A DNA stretch of 64,000 nt from an uncultured SAR202 cluster bacterium (GCA_902620405.1 CACNIC010000003.1:1-64000); one strand, 5' to 3'; shown: positions 54,552 to 63,330, numbered from the stretch's first letter. Program-made: numbers and translations. Notes: a model not told the origin generated them from the sequence alone.

Positions 54552-55792
54552 TAGTCGCAACCTTTCATTTCGTTTAAATCAAAACAAAGTTTTTGAGATC
54601 TATCAATTAATGAGTAGCTTCTAAACTTGTTTTCCTTGTCTACAAAATAAATGAAATCATTTTTCATTACAGGTAAAGATTGCACTCCATCTTTGAAAGG
54701 CAATTCATCCGTTATTGAACCATTGCTTAATTCAGCAATCACTAACTTATCTTTATCGAATGGAATTATACTATTAGCTACATTCCCTCTTTCATATATC
54801 ATTATTCCAGATACCGGCTTGCCATTTTTATCAATATTTTGTTCCCATGCAATATTCAGGTTTTTACCTTCTAAATCAACATCTACTTTATAGAGATTCC
54901 CTGAAAGCGTTACTAGAAATAATGAATCATCATAAAGCTCGATATTTGACCATATCCAGCCATCAAATTTTAAAGAGCCCCATTCAGTAAGGGTAAACTC
55001 GTTGCCTTTAATTAATTCATAGCATTTAATTTCACCATTAATATTTCCAACACAATAATTAGTTTCATTGTTAGGCCCATCAAGCTGGATTGCAGGAGAA
55101 ATTATTGAATAGTCCATCTCAATAGTAAAAATTTTTCTTTCATTATTAGCAATACTTTCTTTTGAGATGTTGTAAAGTGAAATATTACCTTTTACATCTC
55201 CAACAATTGCAATATTTTCTTTAGAATTTATTTCTATGGAATCATATACTCTGTTAGCGATGGGAATCTTAAATATTATGTCTCCATTTGTAGAATTTAC
55301 TGCATAGAAAAATCCACCTTTTTCATTAAAAGAATCATTCTCCGTAGTGGCAAAATATATAGTTTCATTGGAGTATTTAATTCCTCCAACAACAGCACCA
55401 TCAATTTGTATATATTCAGTTGTCCAACTTGAGTTTAAAGTTTTAACATCTACTGCAAAAAGATATGAAATACAACTTTTATTTTGACATTTATCGCCTT
55501 CATCACTTCCATAACTTATCCCATATGCAACGTTATCAATTATTTCAATATTCCCATAGAATGAACCTATTTTGGAATCTGAAGCTGGAAATTTATTTAT
55601 TAAATCAAATGAATTTTGAGATATAGAATATTTATGCAATACACCTTCGTTAGAAGGGACAATCATTACTTCATTAGATATTGATGGCGATGCCCAGTTT
55701 CCTTGATGCTGCATATCATTCATGCACCCAAACATAATTAGGGTTATTATCAAAAGGTTAAAATATATTAATAATTTCTTAGTATTTTTCAT
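54551..55792 (-). CDS. PQQ-type beta-propeller lipoprotein between yidD and yidC
   Basis: 413 residues. The signal peptide has lipobox IMFGC (Cys23). The mature part begins QHQGNWASPSISNEVMIVPS and consists of blades with patterns such as GGFFYAVNSTNGDIIFKI, VGDVKGNISLYNI, VGNINGEIKCYEL and LSGNLYKVDVDLEG, as in BamB or PQQ-like repeats. It overlaps yidD by four bases and yidC by one, so it is part of the rpmH-rnpA-yidD-yidC-jag unit. Possible role in membrane-protein or surface-protein assembly (inference). Confidence 0.8.
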   Translation of the reverse strand: MKNTKKLLIYFNLLIITLIMFGCMNDMQHQGNWASPSISNEVMIVPSNEGVLHKYSISQNSFDLINKFPASDSKIGSFYGNIEIIDNVAYGISYGSDEGDKCQNKSCISYLFAVDVKTLNSSWTTEYIQIDGAVVGGIKYSNETIYFATTENDSFNEKGGFFYAVNSTNGDIIFKIPIANRVYDSIEINSKENIAIVGDVKGNISLYNISKESIANNERKIFTIEMDYSIISPAIQLDGPNNETNYCVGNINGEIKCYELIKGNEFTLTEWGSLKFDGWIWSNIELYDDSLFLVTLSGNLYKVDVDLEGKNLNIAWEQNIDKNGKPVSGIMIYERGNVANSIIPFDKDKLVIAELSNGSITDELPFKDGVQSLPVMKNDFIYFVDKENKFRSYSLIDRSQKLCFDLNEMKGCD

Positions 55793-56004
55793 TTATTTAC
55801 AGGGTCGTAACCGCCTCGTGATAATGGATTGCACTTTAATAATCTAAAAAAAATCATAAAAGAGCCTTTTAAAAAACCATGTTTATATATGGCTTCATAT
55901 CCATAATTAGAACATGATGGCTCAAATTTACAGTTACCTCCGAAATATGGAGATAATGATGATTTATAAAATAATATTAACTTTAATGATATATTTTTTA
56001 ACAT
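55789..56004 (-). CDS. yidD: Membrane protein insertion efficiency factor YidD
   Basis: 71 residues. KLILFYKSSLSPYFGGNCKF, PSCSNYGYEAIYKHGFLKGS and KCNPLSRGGYDPV match the family, with its three conserved cysteines. Starts directly after rnpA. The usual order is rpmH, rnpA, yidD, yidC. Confidence 0.95.
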   Translation of the reverse strand: MLKNISLKLILFYKSSLSPYFGGNCKFEPSCSNYGYEAIYKHGFLKGSFMIFFRLLKCNPLSRGGYDPVNK

Positions 56005-56334
56005 TTAAACAAGACTTAAATTCTTAAAAAACTTTTTAAAAATCAACTCTAATTCTGAATATTCTATTGGCTTTGATCTTTTTTGATAATTGATCACAAC
56101 AATATCAAATTTTTTAATTTTTTCTTGATTGAGCCTTATTAGATTCTTAATTTGCCTTTTAAGTTTATTTCTATAAACTGCATTACCTGTTATTTTCTTT
56201 ATTGAAACACCAAATTTTGATTCATTTAAATCATTTTTTTTTAAAACATAGAAAGTTAATCCAGATGCGGTAAATTTTTGACCTTTTGAAATTATTTCTA
56301 AAAAACTTTCAGAATTTTTTAATGAATCTATCAA
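56005..56334 (-). CDS. rnpA: Ribonuclease P protein component
   Basis: 109 residues. It helps the RNase P RNA process tRNA leaders. The RNA-binding signature is GNAVYRNKLKRQIKNLIR, slightly altered from the usual RNR form (RNK here). The N-terminal half is diverged (FTASGLTFYVLKKND). Position nine bases after rpmH makes the call secure. Confidence 0.93.
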   Translation of the reverse strand: MIDSLKNSESFLEIISKGQKFTASGLTFYVLKKNDLNESKFGVSIKKITGNAVYRNKLKRQIKNLIRLNQEKIKKFDIVVINYQKRSKPIEYSELELIFKKFFKNLSLV

Positions 56335-56343
56335 AACTAGTTA

Positions 56344-56499
56344 TTAAATCCATTTTTTGGATACTACAGTTAAAAGTTTCCTTCCTCGAACTCTCCTTCT
56401 CTTTAAGACACTTCTTCCACTCTTAGTTCTCATTCTAGTTCTAAACCCATGAGTTCTTGCTCTTTTTCTTTTTTTTGGTTGATATGTCCTTTTGGTCAT
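56344..56499 (-). CDS. rpmH: Ribosomal protein L34
   Basis: 51 residues, read by eye between 56344 and 56499. It opens [20 protein letters not shown] and has [19 protein letters not shown]; the ending TVVSKKWI is a few residues longer than the minimal form. It heads the yidC gene cluster. dnaA, its usual divergent neighbour, is absent. Confidence 0.96.
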   Translation of the reverse strand: MTKRTYQPKKRKRARTHGFRTRMRTKSGRSVLKRRRVRGRKLLTVVSKKWI

Positions 56500-56645
56500 T
56501 TTGAGTTACGTTGTAAAATTTATTCTTAAATTATTGTTTTAAATTCATTTCTGAATATAATATTCATTTGAAACTTGTTTATTGTAATCTAACTTTTATT
56601 AGTTGACTACTTTATTAAATATTTAATAAAAATTGAGGAAAAATT

Positions 56646-57512
56646 ATGTCAGAAGAAACTACTATAGCAAAGCTTATTTCAGATGAAAAGATATCAGCTG
56701 AGTCAACTACTCTTGATGCATTAAAGTGTTATGTGAGATTGTTGCCAGTTGATGAAAGGATGAAGGAAAGGGCAGTAATTAACGACTTTGTAGAAAATAT
56801 TGGGGAGAACAAAATCCTTAATAATATAAGACCACCCGAAGTCGGAGACTACAGTCAGCAAATCACTTCAAGAATGGCAAATGCAGACACTCAATCTAGG
56901 CTTGCATCAGTTAAAAAATTTCTCCTGTTTTTACATGAAAATGATTTAATTTCTAAAGATTTAAATATACCTTCTCACCTAAGATCAAAAAGAATAATTA
57001 CAACAAGAAAAACTAAAAATAAATCTAAAATAATAGAAGATGGTCCAAAATTAACTAGAAGTAGGTTTAAATCATTAATTTCTCAATTAGATAAACTTAA
57101 TAAACAAAAAATGGATTTAGCAGGTGACATACAAAATGCCAGAGAAGACGGAGATGTTAGAGAAAATGCCCCTTTAGAAGCAGCCAGAGAAGCTCAGGCA
57201 ATGGTTATGGCTAAAATTAATGATATAGAAAATCTTATGAGAGGCGCAATTATCATTGATGACTCTTCTCAATCAACTTTAAAAGGTAAAGTAAATATTG
57301 GAAGTAAAGTTAATTTGAAAAACTTAGAAAATAACGAAACTCATTCATTTCAGCTTGTTGATTACCATGAAGCTGATCCACTTAACGGGAAGATATCTGT
57401 CGATTCTCCTGTTGGAAAATTAATTTTAGGAAAATCAAAAAACGATAAGGTTTCTGTTAAGAGTCCATCGGGAACTATTGAATATAAAATAGTTTCAAAT
57501 ACAGATAGATAA
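56646..57512 (+). CDS. greA: GreA-type transcript cleavage factor with an N-terminal SAM-like integrase domain
   Basis: 288 residues; ordinary GreA is about 158. Residues 135-288 are GreA: a coiled coil with the acidic tip EDGDVRENAPLEAAREAQ (Asp170 and Glu173 are the catalytic pair), then the C-terminal FKBP-like domain with SKVNLKNLEN and GKISVDSPVGKLILGKSK. Residues 40-115 look like the SAM-like core-binding domain of tyrosine recombinases: VINDFVENIGENKI, IRPPEVGDYSQQI and RLASVKKFLLFLHENDLI. There is no recombinase catalytic domain. GAGG precedes the ATG. It rescues stalled RNA polymerase; what the extra domain does is unknown. Confidence 0.85.
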   Translation: MSEETTIAKLISDEKISAESTTLDALKCYVRLLPVDERMKERAVINDFVENIGENKILNNIRPPEVGDYSQQITSRMANADTQSRLASVKKFLLFLHENDLISKDLNIPSHLRSKRIITTRKTKNKSKIIEDGPKLTRSRFKSLISQLDKLNKQKMDLAGDIQNAREDGDVRENAPLEAAREAQAMVMAKINDIENLMRGAIIIDDSSQSTLKGKVNIGSKVNLKNLENNETHSFQLVDYHEADPLNGKISVDSPVGKLILGKSKNDKVSVKSPSGTIEYKIVSNTDR

Positions 57513-58492
57513 TGGGTGAATATACTCACTGGATAGTTTTTAATATATTTGTTTCATCACTCTTAATATTCGATTTATATATTTCTAAAGGCCGTATTTA
57601 TAAGTTTAAATCTTCTTTGATTTGGAGTTTGGCATGGATATCAATATCCATGGTTGTAGCTTTTTGGTTTTTTATTGAAGATGGTTCATTAATGACAAAT
57701 AATGAAAGGGGAGTCGCTTTCCTAGCAGGTTATATAGCTGAAAAGGCATTGTGCTTCGATAATCTCTTTGTTTTCCTAATTATCTTTCAATTTTTTCAAA
57801 TCCCTGAAAAACTACAATCCCTTGCATTAACATATGGAATAATGGGAGCTCTTATAACAAGGGCAATATTTATTGCCCTTGGATCTATCATATTGGCTAA
57901 CTTTAGCTGGGTAATGTTAATAATGGGATTATTCCTTTTATATACCGGAGTAAAAATTGCTTTTGTAAATGAAGAAGATTCTAATCCAGAGAATAATTTC
58001 TTTTTCAAATTATCTAACAAATTTATGAATATAAGTAAGGATTTTGACGGATCTAAATTCAGGACTACTGTTGATGGAGTAAAAGTTTTTACTCCAATGT
58101 TTTTAGTTGTTGTTGTATTGGCAAGTACAGATATAGTATTTGCTGTTGACTCTATTCCAACTATCTTCGGTATAACACAGGATGTCTTCATTGTTTGGAC
58201 TTCAAATATGATGGCTGTAATTGGTATGAGGCCACTCTATTTCTTATTACAAGAAATAAAAAATATGTTTAGGTTTTTAAAATATGGATTATCATTGATC
58301 CTTGTTTTTATTGGGTTCAAAATGTCAGCAACATATATTGCTCATTGGGTTGGAGAAAGAATTGGAAATGACCAATTAGCTCATTTCCACTTAAATACCT
58401 TTGTTTCCTTATCTATTATTATTGGAGTAGTTTTTGGGAGCATAGTTTTATCTTCTATAATTCCAGAAAAAAAGCAATTAGGTAATAATTAA
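57512..58492 (+). CDS. TerC/Alx-family membrane protein
   Basis: 326 residues, nine or so membrane segments. Family motifs: AGYIAEKALCFDNLFVFLII, the GALITRAIFIALG segment, and ASTDIVFAVDSIPTIFGIT with acidic residues inside the membrane. Relatives export manganese or confer tellurite resistance. No manganese riboswitch precedes it; it shares a base with greA and is presumably co-transcribed. Confidence 0.93.
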   Translation: MGEYTHWIVFNIFVSSLLIFDLYISKGRIYKFKSSLIWSLAWISISMVVAFWFFIEDGSLMTNNERGVAFLAGYIAEKALCFDNLFVFLIIFQFFQIPEKLQSLALTYGIMGALITRAIFIALGSIILANFSWVMLIMGLFLLYTGVKIAFVNEEDSNPENNFFFKLSNKFMNISKDFDGSKFRTTVDGVKVFTPMFLVVVVLASTDIVFAVDSIPTIFGITQDVFIVWTSNMMAVIGMRPLYFLLQEIKNMFRFLKYGLSLILVFIGFKMSATYIAHWVGERIGNDQLAHFHLNTFVSLSIIIGVVFGSIVLSSIIPEKKQLGNN

Positions 58493-58818
58493 TCTCTTGA
58501 TGTCCAGAATTTAATTAATCCCCCAATGGTTGAGCCAAACCAAATATATCCACTTAATAATAACGAAATTAATATTGAATAACCCCACCCTATTTCTCCA
58601 AATGTATTTGTGTACTTTAATATAATCAATAATGGAAAAAATAAACACAATGAACTTAAAATGCCAAAATACACAATCTTTTCATTATCGATATTTCCAA
58701 ATGATGCACCGATAAATCCAGCTATAAATGGACTGATTGGAAAAGCAATAAAATGAACAATTGGTATTACTGCCGATACCAAAATAATTATGAAAGAAAT
58801 TGTAACTGATAATAACAT
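58489..58818 (-). CDS. Small four-helix membrane protein, unknown function
   Basis: 109 residues with about four hydrophobic segments (SVTISFIIILVSAVIPIVHF, ISPFIAGFIGASFG, YFGILSSLCLFFPLLIIL, YSILISLLLSGYIWFGSTIG). Glycine-rich small-residue motifs such as AGFIGASFG suggest helix packing. It stands alone on the minus strand; its stop shares TTAA with the stop of the terC-like gene. I do not recognise a family. Confidence 0.7.
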   Translation of the reverse strand: MLLSVTISFIIILVSAVIPIVHFIAFPISPFIAGFIGASFGNIDNEKIVYFGILSSLCLFFPLLIILKYTNTFGEIGWGYSILISLLLSGYIWFGSTIGGLIKFWTSRD

Positions 58819-58853
58819 TTTACTTTTAGAATATTAACATTTAAGTTAATTTT

Positions 58854-60416
58854 ATGAAAAAGATTGTAGATTATATAGTTGTAGGCACTGGAGCATCCGG
58901 AGCTGCTTTCGCTTGGAAAATGTCAAAATCTGGTGCAAGAGTTGTATGTATTGAGCAAGGAGATTATGTCAAAAATAATCAGTACCCTAAAGATAAAAAA
59001 AATATTGAAATATCAGCTTTGAAAGAATGGAATTGGAATCCAAATGTAAGAAAAAATAAATTTGATTACCCAATTGACAACTCAAATTCTCCTATACACC
59101 CACTTATGTATAATTCTGTTGGAGGGAGTACTTTGCATTACACTGCTCATACACCTAGATTCCATCCTTCTGATTTTAAAGTTAAAACTTTAGATAATAT
59201 TTCATCAGATTGGCCGATTTCATATTATGATCTAGAAAAATTTTATGATGAAAATGATGAAATTATGAAATGTTCAGGCATTAATGGAGATCCAGCCAAT
59301 CCACCAAGGCCAAGAAGGCCTTTAAAACCTGTTTCGTTAGGAAAAGATGGAGAAATAATTGCTTCTGCATTTGATAAATTAAATTGGCATTGGTGGCCAT
59401 CTGACAGTTTTGTGAACTCAGAAAACTTTAATAATAATTGGAAGTTTTATGGTTCCCATGCACTTATGGATAGAAAATCTATTTCAAGTACAGATCAAAA
59501 TTATTTAGAACAAGCCATAAAACTTGGAGCGAAAATTATTACAAATGCCAGGGCAAGCAAGATAATTCTTGAAAATAATTATAAGGCTAAAGGAATAAAA
59601 TACATAAAAGACGGAAAAGAAACTCTAATTGAAGGAAAAAATGTTGTACTTGCATCTAATGCAATTGGAACACCAAGAATATTACTAATGTCTGCAACTA
59701 AAAACCATGAAAAAGGTATTGGGAACAGTAGTGGGCTTTTAGGAAAAAATCTTATGTTTCACCCCTATTCATTTATAAGAGGAATATTACCTGGCAATAA
59801 TAAATTTTTTTATGGACCAAATGCTAATATTTTAATGTCTCAACAATTTTATGAAACTGATCAAAATAAAGATTTTTATAGAGGATTTACACTTCAAATG
59901 GTTAGGAATAATGGCCCAATTCATACAGCATTAGAATTAGATTGGGGAGATAATCATCATAAAGATTTTAAAAAAAGTTTTGGAAATACAGTTGGGTTCT
60001 CGATAATTGCTGAAGACTTACCTGAAGAAACGAATTTCGTTTCTCTTGATTATAAAAATTTAGATAGTGATGGGCTACCTGGGATATCTGTTAATTATAA
60101 TCTAAGTGCGAATTCAAGAAAAATATTAGATTTTGCAATGAGAAAAACTAAAGAATTATTAATGGAAGCTGGAGCAGAAATTTTATATGAAACACCTTTA
60201 ATGAGATATGCAGGTTGGCATTTAATGGGTACTGCAAGAATGGGGGATGACCATAAAAATTCTGTTACAAATAAATATGGCAAGCTACATGATTCTGAAA
60301 ATATTTATATTGTTGATGGCAGTTTATTTGTTACTTCTGCATCCGTAAACCCTACACCTACAATACAAGCTTTAGCACTATATGTTGCAGAAAATTTAAT
60401 CAGGAGGGAAAGTTGA
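58854..60416 (+). CDS. GMC-family FAD oxidoreductase (gluconate 2-dehydrogenase-like large subunit)
   Basis: 520 residues. The FAD-binding start is YIVVGTGASGAAFAWKMSKS. MYNSVGGSTLHYTAHTPRFH, VVLASNAIGTPRILLMS and the C-terminal GWHLMGTARMGDD with SASVNPTPTIQALAL place the active-site His and Asn of the family. It probably oxidises a sugar, sugar acid or alcohol. No signal peptide is visible. The next gene is the matching small subunit, translationally coupled. Confidence 0.92.
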   Translation: MKKIVDYIVVGTGASGAAFAWKMSKSGARVVCIEQGDYVKNNQYPKDKKNIEISALKEWNWNPNVRKNKFDYPIDNSNSPIHPLMYNSVGGSTLHYTAHTPRFHPSDFKVKTLDNISSDWPISYYDLEKFYDENDEIMKCSGINGDPANPPRPRRPLKPVSLGKDGEIIASAFDKLNWHWWPSDSFVNSENFNNNWKFYGSHALMDRKSISSTDQNYLEQAIKLGAKIITNARASKIILENNYKAKGIKYIKDGKETLIEGKNVVLASNAIGTPRILLMSATKNHEKGIGNSSGLLGKNLMFHPYSFIRGILPGNNKFFYGPNANILMSQQFYETDQNKDFYRGFTLQMVRNNGPIHTALELDWGDNHHKDFKKSFGNTVGFSIIAEDLPEETNFVSLDYKNLDSDGLPGISVNYNLSANSRKILDFAMRKTKELLMEAGAEILYETPLMRYAGWHLMGTARMGDDHKNSVTNKYGKLHDSENIYIVDGSLFVTSASVNPTPTIQALALYVAENLIRRES

Positions 60417-60874
60417 GGTCAAAAGAATTTTTTAATAACTATGATAAAAGAATTATTAAAGAAATAATGAATTTAATGATCCCGGAAAATGAAGAAATTG
60501 CAGCTGCTGGAGACAAAGGTCTTATTGGTAAGTTAGAAAAATTATTTTTTGATTCAGAATTGCATATAAATTCTATTAAAAGAGTTTTAAATGCAATCAA
60601 TTTAAATACTGACGCAAGGTTATCTGGGAGTTTTTTTTCTGTAAGTAAAGAGAAAAAAATTGAAATCCTAAAAACTCTTGAAAAAAATATGCTTGATGAT
60701 TTTCATATTTTAAAAGAATGTATTTTTGGAACTTACTATAGCGATAATGAAGTTATAAAAAAGATTGGGTGGGATAATGATTTTATAAATAAAACCAAAT
60801 TTGGGGAATTTACTTTAAAGCCAAATATATTAGATAAAGTAAAGAAAATTAGCCCTTTTTGGAGAAAAATTTAG
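60413..60874 (+). CDS. Gluconate 2-dehydrogenase subunit 3-like small subunit
   Basis: 153 residues. It starts at TTG 60413, overlapping the TGA of the previous gene (TTGA) with AGGAGGGA just upstream; no ATG gives the conserved N-terminus. The pattern DKRIIKEIMNLMIPENEEI and the ECIFGTYYSDNEVIKKIGW segment match the Gluconate_2-dh3 family, which partners GMC dehydrogenases. The Tat signal usual in this family is missing, so the complex may be cytoplasmic. Converges on the Ldh2 gene with shared TTAG stops. Confidence 0.8.
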   Translation: MRSKEFFNNYDKRIIKEIMNLMIPENEEIAAAGDKGLIGKLEKLFFDSELHINSIKRVLNAINLNTDARLSGSFFSVSKEKKIEILKTLEKNMLDDFHILKECIFGTYYSDNEVIKKIGWDNDFINKTKFGEFTLKPNILDKVKKISPFWRKI

Positions 60875-61965
60875 GCCAAATTAAATTTTAATTTCATTTC
60901 TTCACATGCTCCTTTATACCATTCTACAACCTCACTATGTAATGGAATACCATTTTTTTTTCTTATCAATTCTTCTTCATGCTCTTCAAGTCCAGCATAC
61001 AGTACTCTTTCGTGGCCTGGGGCCGGCTTGGTTTTTTCAAGACCTTCAAGCATTTGATCCATAGATTCTTTAAATTCACTGACTTCAGCAAAACCGTCAA
61101 CTCTAAATGCTGATACATAATGAGCTCTTCTTGAAGAATCAAGTGTTTTAAATCCAAATCCATTGCTTAACATTCCGCACATAATATCAACTGAAACAGC
61201 AAGGCCGTAACCTTTATGAGAACCAAGTTCTCTAGTTGAACCTAATGGAAGCTGCATTCGCTGAGGACCTTTAGCATATTGAAATTCTCCACCACCATTC
61301 ATGTCTGGAGTACCATCGTCATGCGCAACCCATCCAGGCTGCATTTCTGCACCTATTCTTTCTAATAAACCCATTTTATTTCCTGCAATTGTGGTAGTGG
61401 CAGCATCAAAAACAAATGGAGGTTTATTGAGAGTGGGGACTGCGATGGCAATGGGATTTGTGCCTAACTTGGCTTCTGCACCAAAAGTAGGAACCATTGT
61501 ATTGCCTCCAGCTGTCATGCATGTTCCAACCATGTCATATTCAAGTGCCATCATTGCAAAATAACCAACAGCACCACAATGCTCTGAATTCCTTATAGAT
61601 ACCGAACCAGTACCATATTTCTCAGCTTTTTCAATTGCCAAATTCATAGCATGAGCAGTAATCATTAGTCCTAAGCCAGCATCCCCATCAATAGTGGCAG
61701 TGGTTGGAGATTCTTTAATAATTTTCCATTTAGGTCTTGGATTTGTTTTTCCGGAGTTATACCAAGATATATAGTTTCTGAGTAAATTTGAAACTCCATG
61801 AGTTTCAATTCCTCTTAAATCTGCATGTAATAATACATCAGCCCCAAGCTCAGCTTCATCTTCAGAAACCCCACATTTCATAAACATTAGCTTAGTAGTT
61901 TCTTTAAGAATTTCTGGTTTTACAATAACAACGTCTTTTTCAGGAACCTTAAAATAATCTAACAA
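60871..61965 (-). CDS. Ldh2-type (malate/L-lactate/ureidoglycolate family) NAD(P)-dependent dehydrogenase
   Basis: 364 residues from TTG 61965, chosen because GGAGGG sits five bases before it; the in-frame ATG at 61995 has no ribosome binding site. Family marks are LLHADLRGIETHGVSNL, the catalytic His in IRNSEHCGAVGYFAM, GTNPIAIAVP, ATTTIAGNK and GSHKGYGLAVSVDIM. The family oxidises 2-hydroxy acids such as malate, lactate or sulfolactate. Substrate uncertain. The sugar-acid genes around it suggest a carbohydrate or hydroxy-acid role. Confidence 0.9.
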   Translation of the reverse strand: MLDYFKVPEKDVVIVKPEILKETTKLMFMKCGVSEDEAELGADVLLHADLRGIETHGVSNLLRNYISWYNSGKTNPRPKWKIIKESPTTATIDGDAGLGLMITAHAMNLAIEKAEKYGTGSVSIRNSEHCGAVGYFAMMALEYDMVGTCMTAGGNTMVPTFGAEAKLGTNPIAIAVPTLNKPPFVFDAATTTIAGNKMGLLERIGAEMQPGWVAHDDGTPDMNGGGEFQYAKGPQRMQLPLGSTRELGSHKGYGLAVSVDIMCGMLSNGFGFKTLDSSRRAHYVSAFRVDGFAEVSEFKESMDQMLEGLEKTKPAPGHERVLYAGLEEHEEELIRKKNGIPLHSEVVEWYKGACEEMKLKFNLA

Positions 61966-62047
61966 TAATCCCTCCAATTTAGTAAATATAACCATGATAA
62001 TACATTAGAAAATAATTTTTTTAAATCAAGACTTTTAAATTATTGTC

Positions 62048-62053
62048 TATAAT
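62048..62053 (+). promoter_or_regulatory. -10 box of the enolase-superfamily gene
   Basis: A perfect TATAAT lies 25 bases before the ATG at 62079, with AAAGGA as a weak ribosome binding site between. No good -35 is visible at 16-18 bases. Confidence 0.4.
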
Positions 62054-62078
62054 AATATGCTTAATTTAAAGGAATAAA

Positions 62079-63320
62079 ATGAAAATTAAAAATATAATTT
62101 CTTATCCTGTTTGGATAGGAAGTAGAAATCAATTATTAGTTAAAATTGAAACAGATAATGGATTAGATGGTTGGGGTGAGTCAGGTTTATCTGCTAGAGA
62201 ATTGGGTGTGAGTGGAATTGTTGAGCATTATAAAAATTTACTAGTGGGAATGAATCCTCTTGAGATAGGAAAAATTTGGCAAAGATTATACAGAAGTCAG
62301 TATTTTGAGGGCGGCAGAACAATAACTGCTGCTATTTCTGCGATCGATTTGGCTCTTCATGATATTAAAGGGAAAGCCTTAGATGTTCCTGTATACGAAT
62401 TATTGGGTGGAAAGCAAAGAGAGTTGGTTCCGACATTTGCTACAACATCAGAAGCCCCAGGGCCAAAAATGATTGATCAGGCAAAAAATTTAATTAAATC
62501 AGGATGGCAAGCTTTCAGATTATCTTTATCACAAGATGGTGGAGATGAAGAATTTGAATCAATATACTCCAAAAAATTTCTAACTTTTCCAACTTCAGAA
62601 GACAACTTTTCAAACTTCAGAAGACAAGAAGATAATAATATTTTTGAGCCAAGAGAATCATTAAATAAAACTGCAAAGTGGCTAATTGAAGCTAGAAAAG
62701 AATTGGGGACTGAAGTAGTTTTAGGAGTTGATTTACATCACAGATTTTCAGTTGCAGAAGCTGCATCTTTTTGCAATAAATTACCTCAAGGCACACTGGA
62801 TTTTTTAGAAGAGCCAATAAGAGATGAAACTCCAAGCTCATATGAAGCATTAAGAAAGATGACAAATATTCCTTTTGCGATTGGAGAGGAGTTTGCTTCA
62901 AAATGGCAGTTTATCCCATATATTGAAAATGATATTACCCAATTTGCAAGAGTAGATATTTGTAATGTTGGTGGAATCACTGAATCTATGAAAGTTGCTG
63001 GTTGGTGTGAAAGTCATTACATAGATATGATGCCACACAATCCCCTTGGGCCAATATGTACAGCAGCCTCAATCCATTTTGGTGCATCAGTCCCAAATTT
63101 TGCTTGGCTTGAAACAAGAGAATCTGCAGCTGAAAATGCTGGATTTACCAATGATGAAATTATTAAATCAAGTCACTACATGGAAAATGCAATGTATGTA
63201 ATATCAAACGAACCTGGGCTTGGAATTTCAGTTAATGAAGATTATTTAAAAAATAGTAAATTTAAACAATGGGACCCACCTCAATTAGAGAGAAATGACG
63301 GGTCTGTAACAAACTGGTAA
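62079..63320 (+). CDS. Enolase-superfamily acid-sugar dehydratase (galactonate-dehydratase-like)
   Basis: 413 residues, mandelate racemase subgroup. Metal and catalytic residues can be placed as Asp218 and His220 (GVDLHHRF), Glu244 (LEEP), Glu270 (IGEE) and His320 (MPHNPLGP). These spacings (2, 26, 26, 50) equal those of E. coli D-galactonate dehydratase (183, 185, 209, 235, 285, from memory). The lid region has about 35 more residues than that enzyme (near 150-190), including a small internal duplication. Likely dehydrates an aldonic acid; the exact sugar is unknown. It is followed ten bases later by fabI. Confidence 0.92.
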   Translation: MKIKNIISYPVWIGSRNQLLVKIETDNGLDGWGESGLSARELGVSGIVEHYKNLLVGMNPLEIGKIWQRLYRSQYFEGGRTITAAISAIDLALHDIKGKALDVPVYELLGGKQRELVPTFATTSEAPGPKMIDQAKNLIKSGWQAFRLSLSQDGGDEEFESIYSKKFLTFPTSEDNFSNFRRQEDNNIFEPRESLNKTAKWLIEARKELGTEVVLGVDLHHRFSVAEAASFCNKLPQGTLDFLEEPIRDETPSSYEALRKMTNIPFAIGEEFASKWQFIPYIENDITQFARVDICNVGGITESMKVAGWCESHYIDMMPHNPLGPICTAASIHFGASVPNFAWLETRESAAENAGFTNDEIIKSSHYMENAMYVISNEPGLGISVNEDYLKNSKFKQWDPPQLERNDGSVTNW

Positions 63321-63330
63321 GGAAAATTAA

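Noticed and set aside
56500..56645. Possible replication origin upstream of rpmH
   Set aside because: AT-rich but no run of DnaA boxes, and neither dnaA nor dnaN is adjacent.
61966..61995. ATG 61995 as the start of the Ldh2-type gene
   Set aside because: No ribosome binding site precedes it, whereas GGAGGG sits at the right distance from TTG 61965; the longer form remains possible.
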